NCBI RefSeq assembly: GCF_016864015.1
Contig: NZ_CP045067.1
Location: 2,428,001 to 2,492,000 of the forward strand
From: Lacinutrix sp. WUR7
GTDB lineage: Bacteria > Bacteroidota > Bacteroidia > Flavobacteriales > Flavobacteriaceae
Direction of reading: 5' to 3'
DNA length: 64,000 nucleotides
The notes beneath the pieces are model-generated. The model made no database searches. It saw only the letters and a list, made by a program, of their open reading frames with translations, and was not told the DNA's origin. Position 1 is the first letter of the stretch. Every line of letters begins with the position of its first letter. Of the stretch, positions 1 to 8,857 are shown piece by piece. The position numbers and the translations under genes were made by a program.

Positions 1-489
1 TCGTATTCCAATATTATGAAAACCAACATCTAATGTGCCTAATGGAATTGCAAAGTTTTGTGAAGTTTCACTAGGGCTTCCAGATATAGTTAACGGATTT
101 CCATTTCCTTGTCCAGGATCTGTATTAAACCAATATTCAGCTCCAGCTATATTTGAAATAGGATCGCTTGTATTAATTTCTTCTGAAACATAAAAAGTAA
201 CATTTTGATATAATCCCCAAGTACCAAGATTATCTTGTGCTCTAACGGTTAGCTTATGAAAGCCTTCATTTAAACTAGTTATTGGTAAATTTAAAGCTTG
301 TGTAAGTTCGCCAGTATTTGCGTTTGCAGTTACCAAAGTACCATTACCTAATCCAGGATCTGTACCAAAATAATATTCTAATTGTTGAATGTTTTGCGAC
401 GTTACTGTAGCAAAACTACAAAAGAATAGTAGTATAAATCCGAATAGATAATTTTTTGGCAAGCGCATGTTTTTTTGTTGCGCTTTCAT
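1..489 (-). CDS. Secreted repeat protein of unknown function, 3' end beyond the window
   Basis: An open frame runs from an ATG at 489 to the left edge without a stop (163 codons visible), so the gene is truncated by the window. The N-terminus has a basic stretch, a hydrophobic core and a small-residue end (about residues 10-31), a typical Sec signal peptide. After it a unit recurs: EYYFGTDPGLGNG near residue 38 and EYWFNTDPGQGNG near residue 118, each followed by a stretch ending in GFHKL or GFHNI, which looks like an 80-residue beta-sandwich repeat. The start lies two bases after the stop codon of the beta-helix gene (TAA-TT-ATG), so the two are almost certainly co-transcribed and translationally coupled. 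I cannot name the function. A C-terminal sorting domain may lie outside the window. Confidence 0.8.
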   Translation of the reverse strand, partial: MKAQQKNMRLPKNYLFGFILLFFCSFATVTSQNIQQLEYYFGTDPGLGNGTLVTANANTGELTQALNLPITSLNEGFHKLTVRAQDNLGTWGLYQNVTFYVSEEINTSDPISNIAGAEYWFNTDPGQGNGNPLTISGSPSETSQNFAIPLGTLDVGFHNIGIR

Positions 490-491
490 AA

Positions 492-1607
492 TTAATGCGC
501 TTTTGCGTTAATTGTTACATTAATATTACCGTTTTTTGGTACAGCTCCATCATAACTAATTACGTCTAGCGTAGGGATTCCTTTTGGATTACCAATAGTA
601 TTATATAAAAAACCATTGTTGTATAGGCCCATTTCAGAACCACCACCTCCACCAGTAAGTGCAGGAGATCCAGCTTGTAAGGTTAGATCTTCTTCTAAAC
701 GTATGGTTGGATTATACGCACCCGTTCCTGCAAGGCTAGTACTGACTGTACTATCTACATTTGTAAATAAAGGATCTGTGTTTGCTAATGTATTAGATTC
801 TAAATGTGTGCCTCCACTAACATTTGCAAATACAGTATTAAACGTATCAGCGTAATTATAAATTAGATTATTAGATAGGTTAAAATCACCGCTTCTAAAA
901 TTGATAACAGATTCACCTCCATAATTACTAATAAACATGTTGTTATATAAAATAGCGGTACCAGAAGGATTATTATTTCTAAAAGTAAGACTGCTCTGAA
1001 ATCTAAATACATTATTTGCAATAACAGAACTGGTTGTATTGTAAATATATAATGGCGTGGGAGAATCAAATATATTGTTAGAGAAAAGTACATTGGTAGC
1101 ATCTTCATATATATAATTGACGCTTTTTAAAATGCAACCTCTTACTTTTACATCATCAATAGAAACAATTGGTGCTGCTTGACCTTCTCCAAGTTGTAAA
1201 GAGCTAACATTACATTCGTAAACAGTTAAACCTACAAAAGGAGGTGCTACTAGAGCACCAGAACTTTGAGGATATAATGAAGAAAGTTTTAAGCCTTTTA
1301 AAGTCACATTTGATGAGCGAATAATAACTCCATCTAATAGTGATATTTTAGAAGGTTCGCTATGAGAACGACCAACTATAGTTAATTCTTTATCTATGGT
1401 AACAGCACCGTAGGATGTGCCAGAAGGTTGCACATAAATAATATCTCCAGCTGAAGCAGCATCATGTGCAGCTTGAATAGTTTGGTGTGTGGTTGTCGAA
1501 CCAGAATTATTATCAATAGTGATAATGGTTTGTGCTAGAAAATTTGTTGAGGCAAGCATAAAGCATGCCATTAGGACATTTTTGAATGTTTTTGTAAATG
1601 TTTTCAT
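492..1607 (-). CDS. Secreted right-handed parallel beta-helix protein
   Basis: This 371-residue protein has a signal peptide (about residues 1-25, ending FLAQ). An opening segment (TIQAAHDAASAGDIIYVQPS) is characteristic of pectin-lyase-fold proteins in which an extended strand precedes the helix. Short repeating segments rich in N and S (for example VLFSNNIFDS, SVIANNVF, AILYNNMFI, LSNNLIYNY) are beta-helix coils with asparagine ladders. No catalytic motif of a polysaccharide lyase or hydrolase is evident, so binding or structure is as likely as enzymatic activity. Unlike several neighbours it has no recognisable T9SS sorting domain; it ends VTINAKAH. It lies directly upstream of and coupled to the partial repeat-protein gene. 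A 26-base palindrome and a -7-like box lie about 70 and 35 bases upstream. Confidence 0.8.
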   Translation of the reverse strand: MKTFTKTFKNVLMACFMLASTNFLAQTIITIDNNSGSTTTHQTIQAAHDAASAGDIIYVQPSGTSYGAVTIDKELTIVGRSHSEPSKISLLDGVIIRSSNVTLKGLKLSSLYPQSSGALVAPPFVGLTVYECNVSSLQLGEGQAAPIVSIDDVKVRGCILKSVNYIYEDATNVLFSNNIFDSPTPLYIYNTTSSVIANNVFRFQSSLTFRNNNPSGTAILYNNMFISNYGGESVINFRSGDFNLSNNLIYNYADTFNTVFANVSGGTHLESNTLANTDPLFTNVDSTVSTSLAGTGAYNPTIRLEEDLTLQAGSPALTGGGGGSEMGLYNNGFLYNTIGNPKGIPTLDVISYDGAVPKNGNINVTINAKAH

Positions 1608-1639
1608 AATATAAAATATTTGTTGATTAATAGTATTAG

Positions 1640-1690
1640 CAAAGTAGGAAAGGGTGCAATACGAAAAAATCCCCAGTACTGGGGATTTTT
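1640..1690 (-). promoter_or_regulatory. Site A: palindrome plus -7 box upstream of the beta-helix gene
   Basis: A perfect 26-base palindrome spans 1665-1690 with core ATCCCCAGTACTGGGGAT at 1669-1686 (centre 1677.5). On the minus strand a TACTTTG sequence (1646-1640), one base short of the TAnnTTTG -7 consensus, starts 31.5 bases from the centre. The start codon follows 33 bases later. Spacing and half-sites match site B exactly. The palindrome followed by T-runs could equally terminate the upstream LRR gene (stop at 1738), so a dual role is possible. Confidence 0.5.
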
Positions 1691-1737
1691 GATAATTAGA
1701 GATAAAAAGAATTTTCCCTAGTAACTAATTAGTCAAA

Positions 1738-3846
1738 TTATTTTTTTAGGATACGTTTGGCTATAGAACCGTTTTCAGTATCTAGTTTTAAAATATAAAT
1801 ACCAGTTGGTAAGTGTGCAATGTTTAGAAAGTGTGTATTACTTTCAAATTCTTTTTGCAATACTTTTTTGCCTAAAATATTATATAGTGTGGCACTTGTT
1901 TTAGAAGTATTATTTAAAGTAATATGTAATAATGAATTTGTTGGATTAGGGTAAACCTGGATAGCTTGTAAATCATTTTCTGCAATACCTAACAAACTAA
2001 CATTAACAGTTATCGGTGCTCTATGAATTTCAATTCCTGGTGTATCTGGATTTGTAATTACGCAATGGTAACTTCCACTATCGCTAGGTTGTGCATTAGT
2101 TATGGTATATGTATTTGCAATTGCGCCACTAATAGCAACGTCATCTTTTAGCCATTGGTAATTATTTCCAGCCATTTGTCTTCCTGAGGCTGTCCTTGTT
2201 GAAGCTACATCTGTTAAAGTAAGTGTTATATCATCTCCAGCATCTGAAGTAATTTCATCAGGTACATCTAATGTGTATTGAGGTGAAAAAACGAAATTGG
2301 TAATATTTGCTTGATAGGTTGCAATCTCATCTGCTACATCAGCAAATGTAAAATAATTACGATGCATTTGAAGCGTTTCTAAAGGTAATGCTGTTAAATC
2401 TGGAAAATCACCATTATAAGCACTACTACTCCAATTAGAATCAATTCCTATTGCACCTATTAAGTATAATTCGCGCAGGTTTGTTAAGTTTTGAAAGGAT
2501 TGTGGAATATTTCCAGTAAGCCCATTTTGGTTTAACCAAAGCACTTCTAGGTTTGCAAGGTTTCCTATTTCTGGTGGAATAGATCCTGAAAATGTATTTG
2601 GTGCTAAATCCAATTCTATTAAGTTAGAAAGGTTGCCAATTTCTGAAGGAATATTACCTGTAATTTCATTTGACCATAGCAATAAGGTTTGCAGTTCGGA
2701 AAAGTCACCAATTTCTGTAGGTAAAACACCAGTAAGATTATTAGACCCTAAACTAATACTTGTTACCCTGTTATTCGTTAATGTAACTCCATGCCATGTA
2801 CTTAAGGGTTTGGTATCATCTAGCCAATTGGTGTTTGTTATCCAACTATCTCCATTAGTGCTATTGTATAATGCAACTAATGCGCTGTAGTCTTGGTTGT
2901 CTGAAGGAGCTTCACCAACTGTAAAGTTAACACTTTGTAAAGTTAAACCTGTAACAATATTGTTAGTAGCTTGGTAGGTGTAAGTTCCATAGTCTGCACT
3001 AGAATTTACTGTAACATTTAATGTTGTATTCATTTCACCAATTAATAATACACCATCTTTATACCATTGGTAATTGTTTTGTGTACCAGATGTGTTGGCC
3101 GTTAAAGTTGTAGAATTACCAATAGCAACTGCTATTTCAAATGGTTGGTCTATATATTTTTGAGGTGAAAATAAATTACTAGGAATAAATTGATTATTAG
3201 CAAAAGTGTTTTCAAAATCACCGAATTCAAAATTATTACTTTCATACCAAAAAAAGTTTAAACTAGTGATACCTGAAAAATCTGGAATACTTCCTGTTAA
3301 TTGGTTGTTAGAAATTAGAAAAACATATAAATTAGAAAGATTGGTGATTGTTGTAGGAATATTTCCAGTAAGATAATTATTTCTTAAATCTATCCAGGTA
3401 AGATTAGGTAATGATCCTATTTCACTTGGTATATTTCCAGAAAGTTGCCAACCTCTTAAATCTAAATAATTTAGATTAGTTAAATTTTGAATTTCTGCAG
3501 GAAATGTAGCAGGTGCATAATAATTGGGATTTAAATACAAGTCAAGCCTTGTTAATTCGGATAAAGTAGTTAGTGATAAAGGGAAACCGTTACTAACAAC
3601 AATATTGTTGTCTGGCAAGTTAATTTGTGTAACATGGTCTTGACCATTTATGTTGGTTACGGTTATTCCTTGCCATGTAGATACTGGGGTTTCAGTATTC
3701 CAATTGGTGTTTGTTGTCCAAAGCGTTTCTCCATTGCTCTCCGTAAAAAATTGAATAAGCGCATTGCGTTCACTTAGGGGAACTTGAGCGAATATATATA
3801 TCGTACTAATAAAGATGAAAATAAAAGAAAGTAGTAATCGTTTCAT
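1738..3846 (-). CDS. T9SS-exported LRR / Ig-like surface protein
   Basis: The 702-residue product has a signal peptide (residues 1-20, ending IFAQ). Its architecture repeats twice: an N-terminal FTESNGE.W..NTNW segment and plant-type leucine-rich repeats of the form LxGNIPxEIGNLxNLxxLxL, then an Ig-like domain (NYQWYKDG...YTYQATN near 240-312; NYQWLKDD...YHCVITN near 540-615). The last 75 residues are a T9SS type A sorting domain: VYPNPTNSLLHI, then GIYILKLDTENGSIAKRILKK. After T9SS export the tail is expected to be removed and the protein released or attached to the cell surface. LRR and Ig-like domains suggest binding of protein or glycan. It has its own upstream operator/promoter-like region and lies between the two-component operon and the beta-helix gene. 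Confidence 0.88.
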   Translation of the reverse strand: MKRLLLSFIFIFISTIYIFAQVPLSERNALIQFFTESNGETLWTTNTNWNTETPVSTWQGITVTNINGQDHVTQINLPDNNIVVSNGFPLSLTTLSELTRLDLYLNPNYYAPATFPAEIQNLTNLNYLDLRGWQLSGNIPSEIGSLPNLTWIDLRNNYLTGNIPTTITNLSNLYVFLISNNQLTGSIPDFSGITSLNFFWYESNNFEFGDFENTFANNQFIPSNLFSPQKYIDQPFEIAVAIGNSTTLTANTSGTQNNYQWYKDGVLLIGEMNTTLNVTVNSSADYGTYTYQATNNIVTGLTLQSVNFTVGEAPSDNQDYSALVALYNSTNGDSWITNTNWLDDTKPLSTWHGVTLTNNRVTSISLGSNNLTGVLPTEIGDFSELQTLLLWSNEITGNIPSEIGNLSNLIELDLAPNTFSGSIPPEIGNLANLEVLWLNQNGLTGNIPQSFQNLTNLRELYLIGAIGIDSNWSSSAYNGDFPDLTALPLETLQMHRNYFTFADVADEIATYQANITNFVFSPQYTLDVPDEITSDAGDDITLTLTDVASTRTASGRQMAGNNYQWLKDDVAISGAIANTYTITNAQPSDSGSYHCVITNPDTPGIEIHRAPITVNVSLLGIAENDLQAIQVYPNPTNSLLHITLNNTSKTSATLYNILGKKVLQKEFESNTHFLNIAHLPTGIYILKLDTENGSIAKRILKK

Positions 3847-3876
3847 AATGGTTGGTTTTAGAAGTTAATAGCAATT

Positions 3877-3927
3877 CAAACATATAAAATAATGTAAGGC
3901 AATAAAATCCCCATCATTGGGTATTTT
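3877..3927 (-). promoter_or_regulatory. Site B: inverted repeat plus TAnnTTTG box upstream of the LRR gene
   Basis: The inverted repeat ATCCCCATCATTGGGTAT spans 3907-3924 (centre 3915.5). A perfect minus-strand -7 consensus TATGTTTG spans 3884-3877 and starts 31.5 bases from the centre, the same geometry as site A. The start codon is at 3846, giving a predicted leader of about 25 bases. An activator bound there would sit near -45. The right half overlaps the region of the response-regulator stop codon (3926-3928). A weak hairpin plus short T-run means it might also end that operon's transcript. Confidence 0.55.
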
Positions 3928-4549
3928 AAAATTTATACTTCTTCTCTAAAGCATAACGCAAAAGCTCTCCTTTTCCGTGAAGTCCAAGAATGCGGATCAT
4001 GTTTTTTCTATGTGTATCTACCGTATGAATACCAATAAATAAGTCTTCGGCAATCTCTCGTGAGGTTTTACCTTGCGCAACGAGTTGTAATATTTCAATT
4101 TGACGTTTGGTTAAGAGCCCTTTTTTAGTGTTGCTTTTATCTGTGCCAAGTGCATTGGTATCTATACTTTTGTCAAAGTATGTTTCTCCTTTGTACACTG
4201 TTTTAATTGCTTGTAAGACTTCTGTTAAGGAAGAGTTCTTTAATATATAGCCTTTTGCTCCAGCTTCTAGCATTTGCTCTATGGCATCCAATTGATCAAA
4301 CATAGAAAAGGCTAAAACCTTTGTGGTTGGGAATTCTTGCATGATCGCTTTGGTAGCAGCAATGCCATCTAATTTGGGCATGCGTATATCTGTAATAATA
4401 ACGTTTGGTTGTTTTAATCGTACAATTTCCAATAATTGCTCTCCATCATTTGCAGTGCCAATTATAGAAATGCCTTCTTCATATTTTAAGAGTAATTGTA
4501 ATCCGTCAATTAAGGATTGATGATCTTCTGCTATGGCTAATCGTATCAT
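3926..4549 (-). CDS. NarL/LuxR-family response regulator
   Basis: The 207-residue protein has a receiver domain (1-120) with acidic pair E8-D9, phospho-acceptor D54 in ITDIRMPKLDG and the conserved lysine in GYILKNSS. A LuxR-type helix-turn-helix follows (about 140-207: LTKRQIEILQLVAQGKTSREIAEDL, IHTVDTHRKNM). I place the start at ATG 4549. An in-frame TTG at 4570 would add seven residues not seen in the family, and the receiver fold begins directly at MIRLAIAEDH. It is the last gene of the operon lipoprotein / kinase / kinase / regulator and follows the second kinase by 70 bases. Phosphotransfer from one or both kinases is inferred from gene order. The nearby inverted repeats are candidate targets. 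Confidence 0.9.
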   Translation of the reverse strand: MIRLAIAEDHQSLIDGLQLLLKYEEGISIIGTANDGEQLLEIVRLKQPNVIITDIRMPKLDGIAATKAIMQEFPTTKVLAFSMFDQLDAIEQMLEAGAKGYILKNSSLTEVLQAIKTVYKGETYFDKSIDTNALGTDKSNTKKGLLTKRQIEILQLVAQGKTSREIAEDLFIGIHTVDTHRKNMIRILGLHGKGELLRYALEKKYKF

Positions 4550-4619
4550 TTTGTATGTTTTTAAATTCAAAAATCAAGCATATATTCTTTACGTTTTTTA
4601 CTGAAAATGTTCTGTATTC

Positions 4620-6536
4620 TTAAATAGGAATGTCTATAATTATGGTGGTTCCTTGGTCTTTTTTAGACTCAATAATCATTTGGCCCTCTAAATGCTCTAC
4701 CCGTTTATCAATACTATCTATTCCCATTCCGGAAGCTTGTTTTAAGTTTTTGGTGTTAAAACCAATACCATTATCTTCTACAATAATATTTAGACCTTCT
4801 TCATGATTTGTTAAATGTACAATGCCTTTTGTTGCATGCGCATGTTTAATAATATTAGTTATGAGCTCTTGAATGATTCGGAATATGGAAATTTCTAAAG
4901 AGTTTTCTAGGCGATTTTTTAATCCAAAACTATGGACTTCAAAAGTAAGCCCATTAATTCCGGAGGCATTTATAGAGAGTTTTTCTATTGCGGGAAGTAA
5001 GCCGTTTTTAGCCATTACTCCAGAGCTTTTTAAATGTGCCATAGATCTAATCTCTACATAGGCATCTTCTAGTAAAGTGCTGGTTTTTTTTATTAATTCT
5101 TCGGAAGCTTTAAGGTCTGTTTGGTTTTTTATGAGATATTCAAATTGCATTTTAGCGGCAGACAATGTTGCACCAACACTATCATGTAAATCGGAAGCTA
5201 ATTTTTGACGTTCTTTTTCTTGACCTCTAATCATCGCATCAATAGTAGATAACTCTAAGTCTTTAAGTATTTTTTCTTTTTCTTCTATTTGTTCTTGACG
5301 TTCTTTTTCAGCTTTAAGTTGTTTTCGTTTGGAGTTTTTGAATATTAAAAAAGCGAATAGAGAGACTATAGAAAAACTGCTTCCCCAAGCTAAAGTGAGG
5401 TTTGTTTTTTCTTTGTTTTTTAGCTGAATTTCTGTTTGATGGTATAATTCATTTTGCAATTGTTTTTGAAAATGCATTAAACTATCCGTTTTTCTAAAAT
5501 TATCAATTTGCATTTTTTGCAATGCTCTAGTATTCGCTTTGTCTTCTGCTTCATTTCTATATTCTCTACCTTTTTCATAATGATAAAAAGTGGAATCAAA
5601 ATTCTTTTTACCTCTATATCCTTCAAATAAAAAGTAATGAGCGCCTCGTATTTTAGTCTTATTAGGTATTTTTTCTGCATAAAAAAGACTTTTTTTAGCG
5701 ATTTTTATAAGGCTGTCATGTTTTTTTTGTTTAAAATAGTTTTGAGCCATGGTACTATAGCCATGTGCGAGAATACTGTAATTATTTAATAAATGTCCGA
5801 TTCTAATAGCTTCATTGGTTTTCTTTTTTGCTAGTTTATAATCTTTTTTAATAATGTAAGACTGTCCAATGTTGACATGGTTTACGGCTCTGTTTTTTAA
5901 ATCCTTTTTTAAGGAACAGAGTTTTAAACTTTCATTAAAATACGCTAATGCTTTGTCTGCCTTAAACCGTATGTTATATATATTACCAATATTTGTTAGA
6001 TTAGAAATAATGGTGAGCGTGTCTTTTCTGCTTTTGCTTATGGTTAGGCTTTGTTCATAAAAAAATAATGCTTCATCCAAATTCCAGCTGGTCTTATGCA
6101 TTTTTCCAATATTATCTAGAGCTTTTGCTTCTCCTTTTTTATTACCTAGTTTCTTGTATAATTTTAAACTTTTTTCATAACTATTAGTTGCGGAAGGATA
6201 ATCCCCTAAGATGTGATTTATATGCCCTAATGTGATTAAAGCTTTAGCTTGCTGAGGTTCTATCTTATTAGCTTCGGTAAATTTTATAAGCTGGTCTATA
6301 AGAATATAAGCGCTATCTGTTTTATTATCTAAATACTTTTTAGAAATTAATATGTTAAATGCTATTGCTCTTGTAGAATCTGGTTTTTTTGAGTTTTCCC
6401 AGATAGCATACAGTGTATCTTTAGAAGTTTGACCAAATGAAGGATGTATGAATATTAATAACCATATAATTGGTAATGATCGTTTTACTCTCTCCTTAAA
6501 AAAAGGGTTTTTTTTAGATTGGATTGGCATGTTCAT
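4620..6536 (-). CDS. TPR-containing sensor histidine kinase (HisKA_3 type), copy 1
   Basis: The 638-residue membrane kinase has an N-terminal hydrophobic signal sequence (about 20-36). A periplasmic region of tetratricopeptide repeats follows (about 45-340; for example AKALDNIGKMHKTSWNLDEA). Then come a transmembrane helix near 382-400, a coiled-coil linker, and a HisKA_3 dimerisation domain with phospho-accepting His in LASDLHDSVGATLSA. The ATPase domain (about 535-638) has the N box IIQELITNIIKHAHAT and G box VEDNGIGFN. The start ATG overlaps the stop of the preceding kinase gene (ATGA), showing translational coupling. The TPR region probably senses a protein or peptide in the periplasm. 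It is a clear paralogue of the preceding gene, with near-identical catalytic blocks but a diverged sensor part. Confidence 0.9.
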   Translation of the reverse strand: MNMPIQSKKNPFFKERVKRSLPIIWLLIFIHPSFGQTSKDTLYAIWENSKKPDSTRAIAFNILISKKYLDNKTDSAYILIDQLIKFTEANKIEPQQAKALITLGHINHILGDYPSATNSYEKSLKLYKKLGNKKGEAKALDNIGKMHKTSWNLDEALFFYEQSLTISKSRKDTLTIISNLTNIGNIYNIRFKADKALAYFNESLKLCSLKKDLKNRAVNHVNIGQSYIIKKDYKLAKKKTNEAIRIGHLLNNYSILAHGYSTMAQNYFKQKKHDSLIKIAKKSLFYAEKIPNKTKIRGAHYFLFEGYRGKKNFDSTFYHYEKGREYRNEAEDKANTRALQKMQIDNFRKTDSLMHFQKQLQNELYHQTEIQLKNKEKTNLTLAWGSSFSIVSLFAFLIFKNSKRKQLKAEKERQEQIEEKEKILKDLELSTIDAMIRGQEKERQKLASDLHDSVGATLSAAKMQFEYLIKNQTDLKASEELIKKTSTLLEDAYVEIRSMAHLKSSGVMAKNGLLPAIEKLSINASGINGLTFEVHSFGLKNRLENSLEISIFRIIQELITNIIKHAHATKGIVHLTNHEEGLNIIVEDNGIGFNTKNLKQASGMGIDSIDKRVEHLEGQMIIESKKDQGTTIIIDIPI

Positions 6537-8374
6537 ATCGGTAAATCTATTATTATCGTTGTGCCTTGGTTAATTTCAGACTCGATAGTCATTTTTCCGT
6601 CCAAATACTCTACACGTTTATCAATACTATGAATTCCCATCCCTTTTTTAGAAATGATTTTGGTATCAAAACCAACACCATTATCTTCTATCATAATATT
6701 TAGGCTGTCCTCATGATTTGTTAAACTAATGGTTGCTTGTGTTGCTTGCGCATGTTTAATAATATTAGTGGTTAGTTCTTGAATGATTCTAAAAATAGTA
6801 AGTTCTAAACTGTTTTCTAATCTGTTTTCTAAACCATGATCTACCACATCTATTTGCGTTTTATTTAATGCTGAAATTTTGTTAGCCATTTCCTTTACGG
6901 CTTTTAATAAACCTTGTTTAGCAATTACTCCAGAATTTTTAGCGTGTGCAATACTTCTAATTTTCTGATAAGCTTCGTCTAAAAGGGTATTGGTTTTTTC
7001 GAAAAGGTCTTCCGATTTGTTTTCCTTTAAAACATTAAAATGAAGTTTTACAGTAGCCATGAGTCCGCCAAGATCATCATGCAAATCGTTAGCAATACGT
7101 TGTCTTTCTTTTTCTTGCCCTTCAATCATAGCATCAATACTAGTCAGTTCCTGTTCTTTAAGTACCGCAGCTAGTTTTTGGGTTTGTATTTCTTGTTCTT
7201 GTTCGGCAAGTAGTTGTTTACGTTTGGTGTTTTTCTGAATTAAGAATGCAGAAAATCCACCAAAAACTAAAAGGAATAAAGAGGCAATAAGCAAGTTTTG
7301 ATTTTGTTTTCTTTTTACTTCGCTTTCTAGATTATCTGCCCGAAGTTTTTGGTTGTCATATTGTTCTTTAATATTGGCTATAGCTTCACGATGTTCTTTG
7401 GTATTTAGGCTGTCCGAAAGTTCAAGGGATAATTTTAGACTATTATATGCACTATGGTATTTTTTTTGTTTGGCAAATAAATCCGATAGATTTTCATTAA
7501 TTTTTTTGCTATTCTTAAGGATGTTTTCTCGCGTAGAAACGCTATCCGCTTTTAGATAAAACTTTTCAGCTTCATCTAGTTTGTTTAATCTTTCATAGGA
7601 AACACCAATGTTAAAATACGTATTAAAATAACTTTCTTTTGAAGTATGACTTGGTGCCTTTTTAAAGAAGTCTAATTTCTTATTAAAATAATAAATAGCA
7701 GAATCTGATTGTAATAAATTATCTTCAAATAAAGCGCCTAAATTATTATAGGTATAAAGTAAATATGCGCTATCTCTTTTTTTATAGTTATAGCCTAAAA
7801 GCATTTTATAATTACGTAATGCTTCATTATTTTCATCTCTATAATAATAGTAGGTTGCTAGTAAAAAACGATGAATTATTTTATAAGTTGCTTGGTTGTA
7901 CTCTTTCGCTTTTTGCGCTAAAATATTTAAATATTCTAGGTTATAATAGTTGTCATTATTATAATCATAAGTTTGACTAAGCGCTGCAAGGCTAGACAGT
8001 GTGGTTAAAGTGTCTTGTGCTTTTTTTGCTAGTTGAAGTGTTTGATAGCTTTTTTTGAAAAATAAAGAATCATTACTTGTTATTTTATTATAAAAACCCT
8101 CAAAATATAAGACTCTGCATTGTTGAAACTTCGTTAGGTTTTTGTCTTGTTCGAGCTGGTTTATATAGAAAGACATAGAATCACTATCTCTTAAGCGGCT
8201 ATGGTATATTAATTTATAAAATTTGGTATCCGTGGGTTTTTTAGAATTTTTAAATTTTGATTCTAATAGTGCAATAGGTGTGGTATTATCAAAATAAAAA
8301 TAGGCAGAGTCATTTTGTGCTATACAAATAGTACAACAAAAAATGCAGAGTATTTTTATAAATGATGCTCTCAT
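6533..8374 (-). CDS. TPR-containing sensor histidine kinase (HisKA_3 type), copy 2
   Basis: The 613-residue product has a signal peptide (MRASFIKILCIFCC, ending CIAQ) and TPR-like helices across about 30-335. A transmembrane helix lies near 361-380. HisKA_3 has the phospho-acceptor in IANDLHDDLGGLMATV, and the HATPase domain has IIQELTTNIIKHAQAT and IEDNGVGFD. I start at ATG 8374. The in-frame TTG at 8401 would overlap the upstream lipoprotein gene and precede the signal peptide with polar residues. The gene starts four bases after the lipoprotein stop and overlaps the next kinase by four bases. Two kinases with different sensor domains beside one regulator suggests either two inputs to one output or a heterodimer. 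Confidence 0.9.
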   Translation of the reverse strand: MRASFIKILCIFCCTICIAQNDSAYFYFDNTTPIALLESKFKNSKKPTDTKFYKLIYHSRLRDSDSMSFYINQLEQDKNLTKFQQCRVLYFEGFYNKITSNDSLFFKKSYQTLQLAKKAQDTLTTLSSLAALSQTYDYNNDNYYNLEYLNILAQKAKEYNQATYKIIHRFLLATYYYYRDENNEALRNYKMLLGYNYKKRDSAYLLYTYNNLGALFEDNLLQSDSAIYYFNKKLDFFKKAPSHTSKESYFNTYFNIGVSYERLNKLDEAEKFYLKADSVSTRENILKNSKKINENLSDLFAKQKKYHSAYNSLKLSLELSDSLNTKEHREAIANIKEQYDNQKLRADNLESEVKRKQNQNLLIASLFLLVFGGFSAFLIQKNTKRKQLLAEQEQEIQTQKLAAVLKEQELTSIDAMIEGQEKERQRIANDLHDDLGGLMATVKLHFNVLKENKSEDLFEKTNTLLDEAYQKIRSIAHAKNSGVIAKQGLLKAVKEMANKISALNKTQIDVVDHGLENRLENSLELTIFRIIQELTTNIIKHAQATQATISLTNHEDSLNIMIEDNGVGFDTKIISKKGMGIHSIDKRVEYLDGKMTIESEINQGTTIIIDLPI

Positions 8375-8378
8375 AAAA

Positions 8379-8822
8379 TTATTCCAAAATTTTACATCCA
8401 AGAGCTATTGGTGATCCTTTTATAACTGTTTTTTTCTTTCTTTTTGTAATGTTATTTTCGTTGCAGTCAAAATTTTCAAACACGACTTTAATGGTTAATT
8501 CTGAGCCAGGTATTTGAGAGAAACTGCCTTTGTTAAACTTTTCAAATTTGGGTTTTGTAAAATCTCCACGACCAGTGATTTCATAAGTTACCGTATTATC
8601 TTTATTGCTAACTTCGGTTAATGTAGTTCCATTTGGATATGGTATTATGTATTTAGCTGTTCCATCTTTGGTGTTATAATCATAGCCTTGATTTAAAATA
8701 GCACAAGGATTCTTACATAAATCAAAAGCATAGTCTTCTTGCTTGATATTGTTGTCTTTGCAGTTTATTAAAAAAATGAAAAAACATAATATGCTCACCG
8801 ATTTTAAATTTAAAATTTCCAT
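8379..8822 (-). CDS. Small lipoprotein, first gene of the two-component operon
   Basis: The 147-residue protein has a hydrophobic N-terminal segment ending in FLINCKD, a lipobox-like sequence (cysteine near 21), so export and lipidation are likely. The mature part is polar, contains a CKNPC pair and a further cysteine in FDCNEN, and ends LGCKILE. I recognise no family. As first gene of the operon, four bases before a sensor kinase whose TPR domain faces the periplasm, it may be an accessory sensor or ligand of the kinases. That role is inferred from position only. Confidence 0.7.
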   Translation of the reverse strand: MEILNLKSVSILCFFIFLINCKDNNIKQEDYAFDLCKNPCAILNQGYDYNTKDGTAKYIIPYPNGTTLTEVSNKDNTVTYEITGRGDFTKPKFEKFNKGSFSQIPGSELTIKVVFENFDCNENNITKRKKKTVIKGSPIALGCKILE

Positions 8823-8857
8823 TGTTTACGTTTTCGTTAGGTTATTGGTAAATCTCT

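Noticed and set aside
492-600. T9SS sorting domain in the beta-helix protein
   Set aside because: The C-terminus lacks the PNP strand motif, the GxY turn and the basic end of type A tails, and the FTPNGDG pattern of type B tails.
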